Assembly: GCF_001696615.3 (NCBI RefSeq)
Contig: NZ_CP032279.1
Location: 2,604,001 to 2,668,000 of the forward strand
Direction of reading: 5' to 3'
DNA from: Acinetobacter sp. WCHAc010034
GTDB taxonomy: Bacteria > Pseudomonadota > Gammaproteobacteria > Pseudomonadales > Moraxellaceae
Length of the DNA: 64,000 nt
In this document: positions 54,101-64,000 of the stretch, one piece after another
Layout: each line of letters begins with the position of its first letter
Numbering within the stretch: position 1 is the first letter of the stretch
Notes under the pieces: generated by a model
The model's input: only the letters and a program-made list of their open reading frames with translations
Databases searched by the model: none
What the model was told of the DNA's origin: nothing
Position numbers and translations under genes: made by a program

Positions 54101-54639
54101 CAGACTTGGAAAAAACGGTAGACCAGCTGCAGTCCGCAATGAAAAGCATTGATCAGGAAACCCGCAGGCTGTTTATGGCGACCTTTGATCAGGTTAATGC
54201 CGAGCTGCAGCAGCTGTTTCCGAAGGTATTTAACGGCGGCGAAGCCAGCCTGAGCCTTGAAGACGGCTGGCAATCGGGAGTAAAGCTGATGGCGCGCCCG
54301 CCGGGCAAGCGCAACAGTTCTCTGGCGCTGCTGTCCGGCGGTGAAAAGGCCCTGACGGCTTTGGCTTTGGTGTTTGCGATTTTCAGATTGAACCCGGCGC
54401 CTTTCTGCGTGCTGGATGAAGTAGATGCGCCTCTGGACGATGCAAATGTGGGGCGTTTCTGTAATTTAGTAAAAGAGCTTTCTGAACAGGTTCAATTCAT
54501 TTACATTACACATAACAAACTGGCGATGACCATGGCGACTGACCTGCTCGGTGTGACCATGCCGGAACCGGGAACCTCAAAATTAGTGACTGTGAATTTA
54601 GAACAGGCAAAAGAATACGGCTTAGCTGCGGAGTCATAA
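51190..54639 (+). CDS. smc: Chromosome condensation ATPase SMC
   Basis: A 1149-residue protein starting at 51190 (MRLSSLKLSGFKSFAD). Walker A is GPNGCGKS (residues 31-38). Two long Gln-rich coiled coils flank a hinge (about residues 500-650, PKAQAGTVRLMQAL). The C-terminal head has LLSGGEKALTALAL and VLDEVDAPLDD (Walker B). It condenses and segregates chromosomes with ScpAB. The coils are unusually rich in glutamine, with long CAG/CAA runs. zipA begins one base after its stop. Confidence 0.97.
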   Translation: MRLSSLKLSGFKSFADSTTLHFKDRRTAVVGPNGCGKSNVIDAIRWVMGESSARQLRGGSMQDVIFTGTAKRKPVGAASVELRFDNTCGKLGGAYNAYNELAVRRQVSRDGKSEYFLNGAKCRRRDITDIFLGTGLGPRSYSIIEQGMINRLVDAKPEEMRVFIEEAAGVSRYQARRRETNQHLEHTAQNLSRLEDIASELKSQLKSLKRQSETAVQYKELEKTIRSIKIEVLSFHCGQSARLQQEYTVQMNALGESFKLVRSELNTLEHDITSTSELFQRLIQQSTPLQNEWQQAEKKLAELKMTLEQKQSLFAQNAESLIQLEQQKAQAKERLQLIELQLETLLQQLDESNGQLQQQESQSQQRAQRLSDLKAQHANAQQQFEQVKAQVEKQQQQKMQMLAQSEQLSKNIGRLEQQKDTLKQQSAQILHHGQQDELEQLEQQAELRASIAAQEQQLAALKQQLEQRSEQQAQQKSALQQLKSEIQVLQSEQKNLNQLLIKASPKAQAGTVRLMQALQLTEQGKAHAALIEKFLAKWLHAQVLDGADDFQDSMARQIKAQAKAEKIALPQLACLADWIEAPHSSLWLQAAVADSLQKALPLQGQLQAGQSILSLDGYHLGPDWVIGLHYDEDSQAAQGALSHRIRLGEIEQALAEKLPLLEQAELSQPALLHQLQEAQQSLQAGQAHLKHLQQALQQADVSIAKAQSASQAFAVQRRQLHDQLMQADAQLEEDAMQKDDLEIDLHALNMKLEQALPNYKTLQFQLEELTGQWEDGQQKLQQGQQELEMIRRQALQASQQIELLEKDRAFLKAQQQQIMAQIEQAGKFADPAQLELPSLQSQHAQQSEITEKLQKQWTEWQQELNSVQTRQRELTDSRHSQQQRDEKLRTELEEKRLAWQAAKSDLQHYTEQLKEMNSEMLTGLQIDVAAHQQKLEKAQQQFDKLGAVNLAASEEYEEVSKRHAELSHQIADLEKTVDQLQSAMKSIDQETRRLFMATFDQVNAELQQLFPKVFNGGEASLSLEDGWQSGVKLMARPPGKRNSSLALLSGGEKALTALALVFAIFRLNPAPFCVLDEVDAPLDDANVGRFCNLVKELSEQVQFIYITHNKLAMTMATDLLGVTMPEPGTSKLVTVNLEQAKEYGLAAES

Positions 54640-54640
54640 C

Positions 54641-55588
54641 ATGGAAATCACTACAATCGTCGGGATTGCTGCTGCGGTCATTTTGATCTTGGCGGGCTTG
54701 AAGCTGCTGCTGAAAAAGCCGGCAGATGCGGCGCCTTCGCTGGATACCGACCTGCATATCGACCCGGACAGCCAGCAGCCGGTTATTCCGCGCCATGTGC
54801 GCAGCCAGCTGAATGCGCCGGAACAGCCGGATCAGCGGACTGAGCCTGCTTTAGCGCAGCCGGCGGACTCAGCGGCGGAAGCCGCAGCGCCTGCTGATCA
54901 AGTTGAAGCAGTTGCCGCAGCAGAAGATGCGCCTGAAGCGCCAAAAACCGCGGAACAGCCGGCGGCGCAGGCCGAAGCCCCAGTCGCTGCAGCCTCAGCC
55001 GCAGAAAAGCCGGCCGGCGCGGCTGCGGAAAAAGCCGCTCAGGAACTCAGCCTGAATCAGATTGAAAAAGCTGAAATCAGCGAATTTGAAGATGAAAGCA
55101 ATATTTTAGATGCGCATCTGTATGAGCAGAAGCTGGTGGATGATGAAAGCGCATTGGCTACGGCGGAAACCTATATTGCATTGAATGTCTACCCGGACAG
55201 CCGTGCGCTTTCCGGCGAAAAAGCCCTGAAAGTGCTGATGAAATACGGCCTGCGCTTTGGCGAAATGGCCTGCTTCCACCGCTACAGCGAAGACGGCAGC
55301 AAGCTGCTGTTCTCGGTGCTGCAGATCAGCAATGACGGCGCAGCGGCCGGCTTTGACCTGGAAACTTTATCCACTGAACAGGTGAAGGGCCTGGCGTTCT
55401 TTTTGGCCTTGCCGCACAGCGATGTGCAGATTGCCTTTGACACCATGGACAGCATTTCGCGCTTAATTGCGCGTGAAATTGAAGGCACGGTCTACGACCA
55501 GAACAATCAGGAATTTACCCCGCAGCTGCGCGAGCACTGGCGCCATCAGGCGATTGACTACCGCGCAGGCCAGGCGGCGGAAGCTTAG
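54641..55588 (+). CDS. zipA: Cell division protein ZipA
   Basis: A 315-residue protein. N-terminal membrane anchor (IVGIAAAVILILAGLKLLL), then an Ala/Pro/Glu-rich linker (about residues 60-135) and a C-terminal FtsZ-binding domain with LSGEKALKVLMKYGLRFGEM and GFDLETLSTEQVKGLAFFL. It tethers FtsZ to the membrane. Translationally coupled to smc (1-bp gap). Confidence 0.94.
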   Translation: MEITTIVGIAAAVILILAGLKLLLKKPADAAPSLDTDLHIDPDSQQPVIPRHVRSQLNAPEQPDQRTEPALAQPADSAAEAAAPADQVEAVAAAEDAPEAPKTAEQPAAQAEAPVAAASAAEKPAGAAAEKAAQELSLNQIEKAEISEFEDESNILDAHLYEQKLVDDESALATAETYIALNVYPDSRALSGEKALKVLMKYGLRFGEMACFHRYSEDGSKLLFSVLQISNDGAAAGFDLETLSTEQVKGLAFFLALPHSDVQIAFDTMDSISRLIAREIEGTVYDQNNQEFTPQLREHWRHQAIDYRAGQAAEA

Positions 55589-55590
55589 CA

Positions 55591-55619
55591 TTGAAACTGA
55601 AGCTGCTGATTTTTATAAT
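55591..55619 (+). promoter_or_regulatory. Strong sigma-70 promoter before ligA
   Basis: TTGAAA (55591-55596) and TATAAT (55614-55619) with a 17-bp spacer. Transcripts would start near 55626 and meet the hairpin at 55641 after only about 15 nt. Confidence 0.6.
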
Positions 55620-55632
55620 AGTGGCGGATTGA

Positions 55633-57705
<2,073 letters not shown>

Positions 57706-57728
57706 GCGCTAAGTGGATACATATAAAT

Positions 57729-57765
57729 AAGCATGGAGGGCCTTAAAAGCCTTCATGCTTTTTAT
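57729..57765 (+). terminator. Terminator of ligA
   Basis: AAGCATGGAGG and CCTTCATGCTT pair with one G-T pair; a T run follows. Confidence 0.85.
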
Positions 57766-57958
57766 TTGCCTGCAATAACTCACAGGCACAGCTATGCAGA
57801 TGTTCAGCTATCCGGCCTGAACGGATTTCACGCCATTTAGAAAAATAATACTCCGAATAGCTCATGCATGCGCCCGGCTTCAAGCAGGAAAAACTTTAAC
57901 GTTCAAATTAAGCTTATGTAAATGAGATTAATTCTTGATAGTTTTTGAAGGTATTGAT

Positions 57959-57977
57959 GAGTATAATAATTATTCTC
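57959..57977. promoter_or_regulatory. Fur box before siderophore receptor
   Basis: GAGTATAATAATTATTCTC is close to the 19-bp Fur consensus, with AATGAGATTAATTCTTGAT (57921 region) as a weaker second site. A TATAAT (57962-57967) lies inside it, so Fur with iron would block the promoter. Confidence 0.75.
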
Positions 57978-58002
57978 ATTTAATATTTAGAATTTTTTTG
58001 TT

Positions 58003-60198
58003 ATGAAACAATTTCCAAAGTCCATATTGATGAAATCGATTTCTCTAGTTTTAATTGGCGGGGCATCACAGGTTTTATGGGCTGATACGACTTTGCCGAC
58101 AATTACCGTGGAAGCAGCTGCAGAACAGCAGTCATATGCAAATGGGGCGCTGAAGGATAATGCGGACTTGGGAGCTTTAGGCAGCAAGAAAATTATCGAT
58201 ACGCCCTTTAGCGTTGCCGAATACAGCAGCAAGCTGATTGAAAATCAGCAGGCCTCTACGGTAGGCGAGGTCTTAAAAAATGATTCAAGTATCCGCATTA
58301 CCACCGGTCAAGGGCATTTGAACGAGAATTTTTCCTTGCGCGGTTTTGATGTTATCCATGATGACATTGCCTTAAACGGCATGTATGGCATGGCGCCTTA
58401 TGGCCGTGTCCCGACAGAGTTTCTGGATTCCGTCACCGTGCTGAAAGGCCCGAATGCGCTGGTTGCAGGCATGTCTCCTACGGGCGGCGTAGGCGGTGTT
58501 GTCATAGCCAATACTAAACGCGCAGATAAAGATAAAACGCAAGTTTCAGCATCTTTGGAAAATGGCGGCTATTACCAGTCTGGTTTTGATGTGTCACGCC
58601 GTTTCGGTGCTAATAAAGAGTTTGGCGTGCGTGTAAACGGCGCTTATGGTCAAGGCGAGCATATCCTGAAGGGTATGGATGATACCCATGCATCAGGCGC
58701 TATTGCAGCAGATTATACGACAGATAAATTGAAGCTGAATTTTGACGCTTATGCGGTGCGGGATGACCGTGAAGGCGGTTCGCCGGCAATGGTTGGCTTT
58801 CTATCCTGTGCTGGCGTAAAAGATCCGAAAAAATGCACTGCACCATTTGAGCTGATGAAAGCTCCAAAAGGCGATACCAACTATTTTTCTAGTCTTGAAG
58901 GGCATACCCGCAGCCAATTTACCGGATTATCAGGTGAATACAGCTTCACGCCTGATATAAAAGCAAGCGCTGGCGTTGGCTATGTGGAGAAAAAATACCG
59001 CGGCCATATTTTTGGAACACGTTTAATTGTCAATAATGCGAATACGGGCGATGCCAGCTCTCAATATTACCGTGTGGGAATGGATGAAAAGAATACCGCT
59101 GCAAATTTAGGCGTAGAAGGCAAATTTGAGACGGGCGCAGTCAAACACAAGGTGGGTCTGCGTGCAGACTACTTGACGCGCAAAACCAGCCAGCATAGCA
59201 ATCAAGGCGCAAAGCCAGTTGATTTCAATACGAATCTATATAATCCAATAGCAAATGCAGGCAGTATGCCGGCGGAAAAGCCGGTTTTATCGCCGCTGCT
59301 GGACAATCAATATGTGAGTTACACGCTGACCGACCAGCTTTCTATGCTGGATGATAAGCTGCAATTGATTGTTGGCGTACGTTATCAGGATGTTGATACT
59401 AAGAACCTGCAGAAGAAAACGGAGTATCAGGAAGATAAAATCTCTCCAAGCTTAGGCGTGGTGGTTAAGCCTTTCGGCGAAAACCTCTCTCTTTATGCCA
59501 ATTATGTAGAAGGCCTGTCTGAAGGCGCGACAGTCAATAATAACGCTGATGCGAATAACAATGTCACTTTTGCGCCATTTCAAACCAAGCAATATGAAAT
59601 GGGCGCGAAATATCAAAAAGGCACATGGCTGAATACGCTGGCGGTTTATCAAATTGATAAGCCGGGTACTATGGTTTCAAGCTATTCGAACGGCGATCCT
59701 TTAAGTAAGATTACCCAAATTACCACAGATGGCGCAGAAACACGTTCACGCGGTGTGGAATGGGCATTCTCTGGTGAAATTTATTCAGGTCTGAATTTGC
59801 TGGGCAGCATGGCTTATATTGATGCCGAATATATTAAAGCCGCGCCAAAACAAGGCGCCGCAGTGCAGGGTAATACCGTATATGGCGTACCTGATTTTAC
59901 AGCGACACTGGGCCTTGATTATGCTGTGCCGTATGTGCAGGGCTTGAATGTCAATGCGCGCGCAAACTATGTCAGCGAACAGTATTTAAATGACGCCAAT
60001 ACTCTAGAACTTCCTGACTATACTATTTTAGATCTGGGCGCGCGCTATGCCACGAAACTTGGCGGTGTGAATACAACTTTCTTGGCGAATATTGATAACG
60101 TAACAGATAAGCAATATTGGGAAGGCGCGTTTAATTCCGGCTATGCCTTAGTTGGCGGGCCGCGGACTTATAAAGTGGGGGTAACTTTCGATTTCTAA
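58003..60198 (+). CDS. TonB-dependent siderophore receptor
   Basis: A 731-residue outer-membrane receptor with signal peptide (cleavage about ASQVLWA) and TonB-box-like LPTITVEA. The plug shows IDTPFSVAEYSSKLIENQ, NFSLRGFDV and VLKGPNALVAGMSPTGGVGG, typical of ferrichrome/ferric hydroxamate and related FhuA/FoxA/FpvA-class receptors. A C-terminal Phe closes the barrel. The upstream Fur box predicts iron repression. Ligand unknown; no synthesis genes nearby. Confidence 0.92.
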   Translation: MKQFPKSILMKSISLVLIGGASQVLWADTTLPTITVEAAAEQQSYANGALKDNADLGALGSKKIIDTPFSVAEYSSKLIENQQASTVGEVLKNDSSIRITTGQGHLNENFSLRGFDVIHDDIALNGMYGMAPYGRVPTEFLDSVTVLKGPNALVAGMSPTGGVGGVVIANTKRADKDKTQVSASLENGGYYQSGFDVSRRFGANKEFGVRVNGAYGQGEHILKGMDDTHASGAIAADYTTDKLKLNFDAYAVRDDREGGSPAMVGFLSCAGVKDPKKCTAPFELMKAPKGDTNYFSSLEGHTRSQFTGLSGEYSFTPDIKASAGVGYVEKKYRGHIFGTRLIVNNANTGDASSQYYRVGMDEKNTAANLGVEGKFETGAVKHKVGLRADYLTRKTSQHSNQGAKPVDFNTNLYNPIANAGSMPAEKPVLSPLLDNQYVSYTLTDQLSMLDDKLQLIVGVRYQDVDTKNLQKKTEYQEDKISPSLGVVVKPFGENLSLYANYVEGLSEGATVNNNADANNNVTFAPFQTKQYEMGAKYQKGTWLNTLAVYQIDKPGTMVSSYSNGDPLSKITQITTDGAETRSRGVEWAFSGEIYSGLNLLGSMAYIDAEYIKAAPKQGAAVQGNTVYGVPDFTATLGLDYAVPYVQGLNVNARANYVSEQYLNDANTLELPDYTILDLGARYATKLGGVNTTFLANIDNVTDKQYWEGAFNSGYALVGGPRTYKVGVTFDF

Positions 60199-60223
60199 GC
60201 GGAAATACTCAAGCATTAAAAAA

Positions 60224-60255
60224 GGAAAAGCCACCCGAAAGCGGCTTTTCCCTTA
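60224..60255. terminator. Bidirectional terminator, receptor / SDR
   Basis: GGAAAAGCC and GGCTTTTCC with a 10-nt loop; A-rich on the left side. Confidence 0.8.
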
Positions 60256-60257
60256 AA

Positions 60258-61325
60258 TCAAGGAATGTATTTTTTCACCACGCCGTCATCCAGCAGCTGC
60301 TGAAAATGCTCGGTAATGCTGGCGCGGATATCGCGGTATTCAATGCCTAATTCTTTGCGGCTTTTTTCTGCATTGAAATAAATCGGATAGCCCATATTGC
60401 GTTCAATATACTGGCGCGAATAGCCAAAAACCGGCCCTAAAATCTTAAATGCGGCTTTAGGCACATGATTGCGCGGAAAAGGAAATTTATTGCCGAAATG
60501 CCGGCGCAGAATTTTGCCCATTTCCAGCAGGCTGAGCGTGCCCCCGCTGACAATATAGCGCTCACTGGCTGCAGGGTTTAAAGCGGCCTGAATATGCGCA
60601 TCGGCTGCGTCGCGGACATCCACAATGCCGTTCCACATGGGCGGCACGCCGGCAAGGGTCATGCCGTTGGCAAACTGCTGCAGCACTTCAACGCTGCCGG
60701 ACTGGGTATTCGGCGTCAGGGATGGCCCCATCACCAATGCCGGGTTGATGCAGACCAGATCCCAGCGCTGCTGTGCATTGGCCATTTCCCATGCCTTGCG
60801 TTCCGCCATGACTTTAGAATACGGATAGGGCTGGTGGGTTTCCGAACTGGTGGTGTTCCAGTGCGATTCATCAAACTGATTATGGGCGGTATTTTCAATA
60901 TCGACTGCATCGCCATAGGCGGACGCAATGCTGGAGGTCACAACAACGCGCTTGACGGATGCGGTTTTATTGACGCTGTTCAGCACATTTTCGGTGCCTA
61001 ATACCGCAGGCTCAATAATGTCCTTTACCGCATCCTTGAAGTTGGTCACCACAAAAGGCGAGGCCATGTGAATTACCGTGCCGCAGCCCTGCATGGCGTC
61101 ATCAAAAGAATCCGGGCTGAGCAGGTTGGCCTGAAAAAGCTTGAGCGTGCCGGAACTCTCGGCAGCAATTTTCTCTAAATGGGCAAAGCTGCTTTTTTTA
61201 TTCAAATCGCGCACTGTCGCGTGCACAGTAAAGCCCTGCTGCAGTAGTTTCTGAATCACCCAGCCGGCAATATAGCCTGTCGCGCCCGTTACTAAAATCG
61301 GCGCTTGGCCTGATAAGTCCGTCAT
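60258..61325 (-). CDS. Extended SDR, dihydroflavonol-4-reductase-like aldehyde reductase
   Basis: A 355-residue NAD(P)-binding protein. VTGATGYIAGWVIQKLLQQG is the Rossmann start, VVVTSSIASAYG holds the Ser, and YPYSKVMAERKAW is the YxxxK catalytic motif (Tyr/Lys). VCINPALVMGPSL follows as in the DFR/CCR group. It probably reduces an aldehyde or ketone; substrate unknown. Confidence 0.85.
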   Translation of the reverse strand: MTDLSGQAPILVTGATGYIAGWVIQKLLQQGFTVHATVRDLNKKSSFAHLEKIAAESSGTLKLFQANLLSPDSFDDAMQGCGTVIHMASPFVVTNFKDAVKDIIEPAVLGTENVLNSVNKTASVKRVVVTSSIASAYGDAVDIENTAHNQFDESHWNTTSSETHQPYPYSKVMAERKAWEMANAQQRWDLVCINPALVMGPSLTPNTQSGSVEVLQQFANGMTLAGVPPMWNGIVDVRDAADAHIQAALNPAASERYIVSGGTLSLLEMGKILRRHFGNKFPFPRNHVPKAAFKILGPVFGYSRQYIERNMGYPIYFNAEKSRKELGIEYRDIRASITEHFQQLLDDGVVKKYIP

Positions 61326-61728
61326 GTTTTAAACCGTTGTAGTTATTTAATTTATCTCATCATAAAGGCAAAACCGGCGCTTGTCTTTGACTGAATTGCG
61401 GCGCGCGGGCAGCAATAGGGCAATGCCGCAGCTCAGCGGGTTTTCCGCCAGCCTGTACTGCGCTGGCGGCCAGCGCCGCCGCTGAATAAGACGCATTGTT
61501 AATCGTTACAAAAAACCTGAATTTGCGGTTTTCCGGCCAATTGGCCTTTGCAGGCTGCGCAAAGTTATGCAAGGGCTTATTTTTTATGTAGAAATTGCTT
61601 GAAATTAGACTGCAAATGCGTATGTTTATCATTTAAATTTTATAAAAATCATAAGCTTACATAATTTAAGCTTTGCAAAGGCGGCCGGATTTGTCCATAA
61701 TGCTGGAAAAGGGTATGGAGTAAAGAAA
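61326..61728. other. 403-bp gap before bfr
   Basis: It holds a perfect 8-bp stem CCGCCAGC/GCTGGCGG (61445-61469) in GC-rich sequence near the SDR start, and AT-rich DNA to the right. TTGAAA (61599) and TATGTT (61621) with a 16-bp spacer are a possible bfr promoter. No RNA gene was recognised. Confidence 0.5.
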
Positions 61729-62193
61729 ATGCGCGGCAATCCAGAAGTCGTAGACTACTTAAATATGTTGATCGGTGGCGAACTGGCTGCCCGTGATCAA
61801 TACCTGATTCATTCCCGCATGTATGAAGACTGGGGCTTAAGCAAGATTTTTGAGCGCATTGACCATGAAATGCAGGAAGAAGCTTCGCATGCAGATGCCC
61901 TGATCCGCCGTGTTCTGTTCCTTGAAGGCACGCCGAACATGAACCGCGAAGATATTGTCACCGGTGAAGATGTGGTTTCTTGCCTGAAAGCGGATTTGGC
62001 GCTGGAATATCATGTGCGCGAAAAACTGGCGCAGGGCGTGAAGCTGTGCGAAGAAAAAGGCGATTACGTGACCCGCGATATGCTGCGCCAGCAGATGAAT
62101 GATACTGAAGAAGACCATACTTACTGGCTGGAAAAGCAGCTGCGCCTGATCGAGCTGATTGGCCTGCAGAACTATATTCAATCTCAGATGTAA
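61729..62193 (+). CDS. bfr: Bacterioferritin-type subunit without heme Met
   Basis: A 154-residue four-helix-bundle ferritin. Ferroxidase ligands are present at Glu18, Glu51, His54, Glu93, Glu127 and His130. The axial heme ligand Met52 of E. coli Bfr is replaced by Ala (EASHAD). This matches subunits such as Neisseria BfrA or a non-heme partner that need a second Bfr to bind heme. It stores iron as ferric mineral. Strong terminator downstream. Confidence 0.92.
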   Translation: MRGNPEVVDYLNMLIGGELAARDQYLIHSRMYEDWGLSKIFERIDHEMQEEASHADALIRRVLFLEGTPNMNREDIVTGEDVVSCLKADLALEYHVREKLAQGVKLCEEKGDYVTRDMLRQQMNDTEEDHTYWLEKQLRLIELIGLQNYIQSQM

Positions 62194-62264
62194 GCTGGCC
62201 GCTAAACGCGCCTGCGGAATGCATGCCTGATTTCTCCCTTACGGAAGGGCGCGGGCAGCATCCC

Positions 62265-62297
62265 TGAAAAAGCTCAGCAGCATGCTGGGCTTTTTTA
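62265..62297 (+). terminator. Terminator of bfr
   Basis: AGCTCAGCA/TGCTGGGCT with a GCA loop and T run. Confidence 0.8.
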
Positions 62298-62330
62298 TTG
62301 CCTGATGTTTTAGTTCAGGCATCAGGCGCA

Positions 62331-62903
62331 TTATTTTCTGGAAAATTTCTGAATATCGGCCAGAACCTGCCCGGCATGGGTTTGGCTGTTCACGCTGCTG
62401 TAGTGGTAGATAATGGTGCCTTGCGGATCAATTAAAAAGGTTTCCCGCTTGGCGATTTTAGCAATGCCGAAGTTGCGGACAATCCCGAATTGATCGGCCA
62501 ATTGATGGTTATTGTCCGCCAGTATGGCAAAGGGCAATCCGAGCTTTTCAGAGAACTTCTGATGGGAAGGCACATCATCCAGGCTTACGCCCAGCACCGC
62601 AGCATTGTTTTTCAGAAACTGCGGATACAGCGTTTTGAACTGGTTGGCTTCCTGCGTGCAGCCGGGAGAATTGTCTTTCGGATAAAAATACAGAACTATC
62701 CATTTTCCCTTGTACTGCCTCAGTTCATGCCATTTGCCATTCTGATCCTGCAGTTTAAACGCCGGGGCAGTTTTGCCTACCCAGCGCTTTTGATCTGAAT
62801 CAATTTTGGCAAACAGGGTGTTTTCAGCATGAAGGACGGGGCTGAAGATCAAGCCGGCGCTGATGGCCAAGAAGCCGAGGCGGAAGATTTTTTTCATTTT
62901 CAT
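62331..62903 (-). CDS. Secreted peroxiredoxin (AhpC/TSA, BCP-like)
   Basis: About 190 residues from the ATG at 62903, with a Sec signal (MKMKKIFRLGFLAISAG...LHA). The thioredoxin-fold peroxidatic motif is YPKDNSPGCTQEANQF; the Cys is present but the usual BCP resolving Cys five residues on is Asn, so it is a 1-Cys type or uses a partner. Periplasmic defence against peroxides is inferred. Upstream ATGs at 62912 and 62951 are less likely. Confidence 0.85.
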   Translation of the reverse strand: MKMKKIFRLGFLAISAGLIFSPVLHAENTLFAKIDSDQKRWVGKTAPAFKLQDQNGKWHELRQYKGKWIVLYFYPKDNSPGCTQEANQFKTLYPQFLKNNAAVLGVSLDDVPSHQKFSEKLGLPFAILADNNHQLADQFGIVRNFGIAKIAKRETFLIDPQGTIIYHYSSVNSQTHAGQVLADIQKFSRK

Positions 62904-63051
62904 AAGATCCATTGCATTGTTTGCGTAGCCTGCAGCTGCTGAGTTTAGCAAGATTGCGCTCCGGCGCGGCGTGAATTTTTATTTAAATATGATCGGTTTA
63001 TGTTATAAATTTTGATGCTGAAAATGAAAATTAAATCTAAGGGGGGATGCT

Positions 63052-63372
63052 ATGGATGTCGGTGCAGTTTTGATTCAGTTAAAGCCGGATGCTTTAAGCA
63101 ATGTTGAGGCATGGAAAGATGAGCTGAATGCGCGCAAGGCGGAGGCGGTTGAAACGCTGCAGGCGGAAGGCGTGCATGTGGAATCATGGTTTCATCTGCA
63201 GCTGGAAGGGCAGGATTATTTAATCGCTTATATGCGGGCGGAGGATATTGCGCGGGCGCAGCAGATTGGCCGAACCAGCCAATTCCCGATTGATCAGGTG
63301 CATAAGCAGTTTAAGCAGAATTGGCTGAAAGTAATGCCTGCAACATTGCTGCTGGACTTGGAGAATTGCTGA
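63052..63372 (+). CDS. Small conserved protein, DUF6176-like
   Basis: A 106-residue soluble protein with an alternating beta-alpha pattern (VLIQLKPDALSNVEAWKDEL, FHLQLEGQDYLIAYMRAED), like ferredoxin-fold stress or monooxygenase-like proteins and consistent with my recollection of DUF6176. A strong AAGGGGGG precedes the ATG. Function unknown. Confidence 0.65.
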   Translation: MDVGAVLIQLKPDALSNVEAWKDELNARKAEAVETLQAEGVHVESWFHLQLEGQDYLIAYMRAEDIARAQQIGRTSQFPIDQVHKQFKQNWLKVMPATLLLDLENC

Positions 63373-63456
63373 TCTTTGCCATTGCAGCTTTTCGCAATAG
63401 CAAATTTCAGCCGGGTTTGCCTATACTAGGCGCAGGCTTTATTTTCAGAGTTTCTT

Positions 63457-64000
63457 GTGAAACAGCGTATTTTACTCATTACAGGCTGGGGCGGCGGCGC
63501 AAAACTGCTGGCGCCGCTGCAGCAGGCTTTGCAGCAGCAGGGCCATCATGTTGAATTGATCAATATCTTTAATGCGCTGGATGAAAAAGTCCTGCAGCAG
63601 CAGGTCAAAACAGCCAAAGACTTTGATGTGATTGCCGGCTGGTCTTTGGGCGGCCAGCTGGCGGCATTGCTGGCGGATCAAATTGCGAAGCAGTATTCTG
63701 AACACAAGGTTTTGATTACACTGGCATCCAATCCTTGCTTTGCAGCCAATGCTGAATGGCAGGATGCTATGGATCAGCCGGCATTCCAAAGCTTTAAACA
63801 GTCCTTCGAGCAGGATGCGGTTTCGACGCTGAAGAAATTCGGCTATATGGTCTGCCAGGGCACGCCAAGCACAAAACAGGATTTCCTGACGCTGCAAAGT
63901 TTGATTCAGGCGCAGAATTTAGAACTGCTAAAGCAGGGGCTGAACTGCCTTGAGCAGCTCAATACAGCGGATATCTTAAAAAATTATTCCGGAAGGCAGT
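63457..64000 (+). CDS. bioH: Pimeloyl-ACP methyl ester esterase BioH (partial, 3' end beyond window)
   Basis: 181 codons are visible from a GTG at 63457 (MKQRILLITGWGGGAKLLAP). GWSLGGQLA is the nucleophile elbow, and LASNPCFAANAEW and LNCLEQLNTADIL align with E. coli BioH segments SSPCFSARDEW and LEILKTVDLRQPL. BioH removes the methyl group from pimeloyl-ACP in biotin synthesis. In Acinetobacter it usually neighbours bioC and bioD, which would lie to the right. The ribosome site is weak. Confidence 0.85.
   Translation, partial: MKQRILLITGWGGGAKLLAPLQQALQQQGHHVELINIFNALDEKVLQQQVKTAKDFDVIAGWSLGGQLAALLADQIAKQYSEHKVLITLASNPCFAANAEWQDAMDQPAFQSFKQSFEQDAVSTLKKFGYMVCQGTPSTKQDFLTLQSLIQAQNLELLKQGLNCLEQLNTADILKNYSGRQ

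Overview
The window reads as a chromosomal segment of an Acinetobacter species. The signs are an outer-membrane protein of the A. baumannii OmpA type, the order GntR/FCD regulator - smc - zipA - ligA, a coaX-birA pair, ccsA/ypjD divergent from ffh, an AcnD-type methylcitrate dehydratase and dif-like sites with Acinetobacter-style arms. The genus call rests on recalled sequence and gene-order similarity; no search was run.

Layout. 1-9 kb: the start of a type IV prepilin gene, ompA, a C39-like protein, then a minus-strand transport/rRNA group (lysP-like, rsmC, xanP-like) and plus-strand typA and mscL. 9-20 kb: a parvulin, mutM, a TonB receptor, an old-yellow-enzyme reductase, a Sel1-repeat protein, small genes, a 0.95-kb gene-free stretch with three consecutive hairpins, ygfZ and acnD (a possible 39-codon ORF overlaps the acnD start). 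20-36 kb: an accessory stretch of mostly small genes. It holds a decayed vapBC module, two copies of a 209-bp dispersed repeat, rluA, a membrane-anchored DUF4041-like coiled-coil protein, an RraB-like protein, yjdM, a CHMI-type tautomerase, YegP, DUF2939, a NUDIX hydrolase and DUF1176. 36-41 kb: thiD and a HAD phosphatase, then an MHS transporter / L-2-hydroxyglutarate oxidase / GntR regulator cassette bounded by two 55-bp direct repeats that contain terminators, then dusC.

41.9-44.6 kb is the most unusual region. Two directly oriented XerC/XerD (dif/pdif-like) sites bracket a low-GC gene of unknown function and an intact IS1202-family insertion sequence. The IS lies exactly 5 bp from the XerC arm and has a 5-bp target duplication. 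The end of a second, related IS with the same 5-bp sequence survives beside it, so the position appears to have been hit twice. A third, weaker site in inverted orientation lies beyond the next low-GC gene. This resembles a chromosomal Xer (pdif) module.

44.7-64 kb is mostly core: ccsA/ypjD, ffh, an RBBP9-like hydrolase, coaX-birA, a TauE/TSUP permease, the GntR-smc-zipA-ligA cluster, a Fur-box siderophore receptor, an SDR reductase, a bacterioferritin lacking the heme methionine, a secreted peroxiredoxin, a small conserved protein and the beginning of bioH. No rRNA, tRNA, CRISPR array or prophage was seen.
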